Shown here piece after piece: positions 4,453 to 5,785 of a stretch of 5,785 nt of DNA (the first letter of the stretch is position 1; every line of letters starts with the position of its first letter). The notes below the pieces were generated by a model. That model worked only from the letters and a program-made list of their open reading frames with translations, did no database searches and had not been told where the DNA came from. The position numbers and the translations under genes were made by a program. Origin of the DNA: an uncultured Bacilli bacterium (lineage in GTDB: Bacteria > Bacillota_I > Bacilli_A > RF39 > UBA660); assembly GCA_947624695.1 (NCBI GenBank), contig CANQLN010000069.1, positions 1 to 5,785 of the forward strand, given 5' to 3'.

Positions 4453-5478
4453 ATGAAAAAGTATTTTTGGACGACAATTTTCTTTTTAGTTTTAGTAGGG
4501 TTGACTTATTTTTTTGTTTTAAAAGATTGTGATATTAATTTAATAATTGCGTCTTTCAATAATACTAATCAAACTTATTTATTCTTAACTTTTTTAACTA
4601 TGTTTGTTTATGTCTTTTTAGGAGCCTTTTTTATTAAGAGACTTTTAGGGCATTTTAAATATCCCACTAAGTTATCAACAGCTTATGGTTATCTATTTAC
4701 TGAGATATATTTTTCTTCCATAACGCCTAGTTATATTGGAGGGCAACCAGTCCAAGTTTTGGAAATGAAAAAAGAAGGAATACCTTATGAAATTAGTAGT
4801 GTGGTTGTATTATTTAATTCCATGATAAACCGTATTGCTTTAATTTTAGTAGCTACAATTCTTTTTATCTTTTTTGGTAGCGAAGTTTTTGCTATAAAAG
4901 GAATATATAATGTTTTAGTTATTTTAGGTTATCTTACCGCTATTATGGTTATTGGTATCTTTTTTAGTTTAATCTATTCTCAAAAAGTCACGAAAATTTT
5001 ATTAAAGATCACCTTTTATTTAATTGATCATTTAAAATTTATTAAAAATAAAGAAGAGTTAAAAGAAAAATTAGAAGAAGCAGTTAAAAATTATCAAACT
5101 TGTTCTAAAATAACCAAAAATAAACCTCTGATTGTCGTAGAATCTTTAATTATTTTAGTTCTCCAAAGATTATGTTTATTATTAGCTAGTTATACTGTTT
5201 ATCGGGCATTTGGTTTAAGTCAATATGGAGTCTTCTTAATTATGGCTTTCCAAATATGTGTTAATTTAGGTTCTGATTTAATGCCTACACCAGGAGGCGT
5301 TATCGCAAATGAAGGATTACTTTTAGTTGTGAATAATCTTCTTTATGGTGAGGCCCTTGCCTTATCTGGCATGTTGATGCTTCGTTGTTTTAACTTTTAC
5401 TTCTTAGTTTTAATTAGTGCGATAGGTTATTTTATTTTCCATTATCGAAAAAAATTATCAAAAAGTCTTAGAAATTAA
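4453..5478 (+). CDS. UPF0104 / MprF flippase-domain integral membrane protein
   Basis: A 341-residue polytopic protein of the lysylphosphatidylglycerol synthase transmembrane-region family (PF03706, COG0392). Hydrophobic segments are visible at about 4-23, 42-62, 114-141, 152-176, 225-251, 255-275 and 303-328, with one or two more possible around the conserved loops. Family motifs are SSITPSYIGGQPVQVLEMKKEGIPYE at about 88-113 (Thr91, Pro92, Gly96-Gly97-Gln98-Pro99) and MPTPGGVIANEG at about 277-288. The acidic/basic stretch at 197-213 is probably cytosolic. It corresponds to the flippase half of MprF without the aminoacyl-lipid synthase domain, so it may move a polar lipid or glycolipid precursor across the membrane; the substrate cannot be read from the sequence. 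The ribosome binding site is weak (AAGTGATG overlapping the predicted leader). It is transcribed alone, between two terminators. The family is sure and the specific function is not. Confidence 0.9.
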   Translation: MKKYFWTTIFFLVLVGLTYFFVLKDCDINLIIASFNNTNQTYLFLTFLTMFVYVFLGAFFIKRLLGHFKYPTKLSTAYGYLFTEIYFSSITPSYIGGQPVQVLEMKKEGIPYEISSVVVLFNSMINRIALILVATILFIFFGSEVFAIKGIYNVLVILGYLTAIMVIGIFFSLIYSQKVTKILLKITFYLIDHLKFIKNKEELKEKLEEAVKNYQTCSKITKNKPLIVVESLIILVLQRLCLLLASYTVYRAFGLSQYGVFLIMAFQICVNLGSDLMPTPGGVIANEGLLLVVNNLLYGEALALSGMLMLRCFNFYFLVLISAIGYFIFHYRKKLSKSLRN

Positions 5479-5494
5479 TTTTTTAAGATTTTTT
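5466..5494 (+). terminator. Terminator of the flippase-domain gene, containing its stop codon
   Basis: TCTTAGAAA (5466-5474) pairs with TTTTTAAGA (5480-5488) with one G-U pair, around a 5-base loop TTAAT, followed by six T (5489-5494). The TAA stop (5476-5478) lies in the loop. The stem is AT-rich and so only moderately convincing, but its position and T tract are typical. Confidence 0.6.
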
Positions 5495-5543
5495 AAATTG
5501 GCTAAAAGTCCTTATTAGGTTGTCAAAAAGTGCCTAGGTTAAG

Positions 5544-5573
5544 TTGAAAAGGCATCCTTTATTATGTTAAAAT
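5544..5573 (+). promoter_or_regulatory. Promoter of the topoisomerase gene
   Basis: TTGAAA (5544-5549), an 18-base spacer and TAAAAT (5568-5573) with TG one base upstream form an extended -10 promoter. The start would be near 5580, at the edge of the GGTGA ribosome binding site (5580-5584), giving a very short leader. A small inverted repeat, TGCCT (5531-5535) and AGGCA (5550-5554), brackets the -35 box and a TAGGTT direct repeat (5516, 5535) lies just upstream; either could be a protein-binding site. Confidence 0.65.
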
Positions 5574-5591
5574 AAAAGTGGTGAATAGAAA

Positions 5592-5785
5592 ATGGCAAAA
5601 TATGATGAATCATCAATCAAAATTTTAGAAGGTCTTGAAGCGGTTCGCAAAAGACCAGGTATGTATATAGGAAGTACTGATAAAAGAGGACTTCATCATT
5701 TAGTATGGGAAATTGTTGATAACTCCATTGATGAAATTATCAATGGGTATGGTAATTATATAAAAATTGTTTTACATAAGGATGG
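5592..5785 (+). CDS. parE: Topoisomerase IV subunit B (ParE), or GyrB; N-terminal part only
   Basis: The first 64 codons of a type II topoisomerase ATPase subunit, cut by the window end. These GHKL-family subunits bind ATP and drive strand passage together with ParC or GyrA. Visible are ILEGLEAVRKRPGMYIGST (about 11-29) and the Bergerat N1 motif HLVWEIVDNSIDE, with catalytic-base Glu40 and metal-binding Asn44. STDKRGLHH, NGYGNYI and HKDG resemble ParE of Bacillus and Staphylococcus more than GyrB, but VWEIVDNSIDE also occurs in GyrB, so the ParE/GyrB choice is only moderately sure. GGTGA (5580-5584) is seven bases before the ATG, and there is no long N-terminal extension. It has its own promoter. 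A parC or gyrA gene just past the edge would decide the identity. Confidence 0.85.
   Translation, partial: MAKYDESSIKILEGLEAVRKRPGMYIGSTDKRGLHHLVWEIVDNSIDEIINGYGNYIKIVLHKD

Overview
The window is AT-rich, densely packed DNA from a low-GC Gram-positive-type bacterium. It most resembles the wall-bearing, small-genome relatives of Mollicutes and Bacilli (the RF39/Erysipelotrichia-like part of Bacillota); the lineage is an inference from protein style and composition. It carries a peptidoglycan transpeptidase, so the organism probably makes a cell wall. All five tryptophan codons in the supported genes are TGG and none is an in-frame TGA, which favours the standard bacterial code over the Mycoplasma code. 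I see no IS element, CRISPR array, tRNA, rRNA or phage gene.

Layout. Bases 1-99 hold the last codons of an upstream gene and a terminator-like hairpin. Endonuclease IV (nfo, 100-1002) follows and meets, tail to tail with a 10-base overlap, a small DUF2624/YqfT-like gene on the minus strand (start corrected to 1253). A divergent gap of 82 bases leads to a PBP2-type class B penicillin-binding protein (1336-3273). A promoter inside the end of that gene drives a compact translation operon: rpmG (ribosomal protein L33, 3314-3478) and efp (elongation factor P, 3501-4061). The operon ends in a terminator whose loop holds the efp stop codon.

Bases 4062-4452 hold no convincing protein gene. They hold a perfect consensus promoter (TTGACA, 17 bases, TATAAT), about 288 bases able to fold into a nested multi-branched structure, and a clear intrinsic terminator. 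A second good promoter then starts the next gene. This layout is that of a free-standing structured non-coding RNA, which I could not match to RNase P RNA, tmRNA, SRP RNA, 6S RNA, T-box or the common riboswitches. It is the most interesting item in the window.

After it comes a polytopic membrane protein of the UPF0104 / MprF flippase-domain family (4453-5478), whose stop codon also lies in a terminator loop. The window ends with a promoter and the first 64 codons of a type II topoisomerase ATPase subunit, more like ParE than GyrB (5592 onward).

The genes are housekeeping: DNA repair, wall synthesis, translation, membrane lipid handling and DNA topology. Each unit seems to be transcribed from its own compact promoter. 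Terminators are repeatedly folded into coding sequence, as expected of a tightly packed genome.
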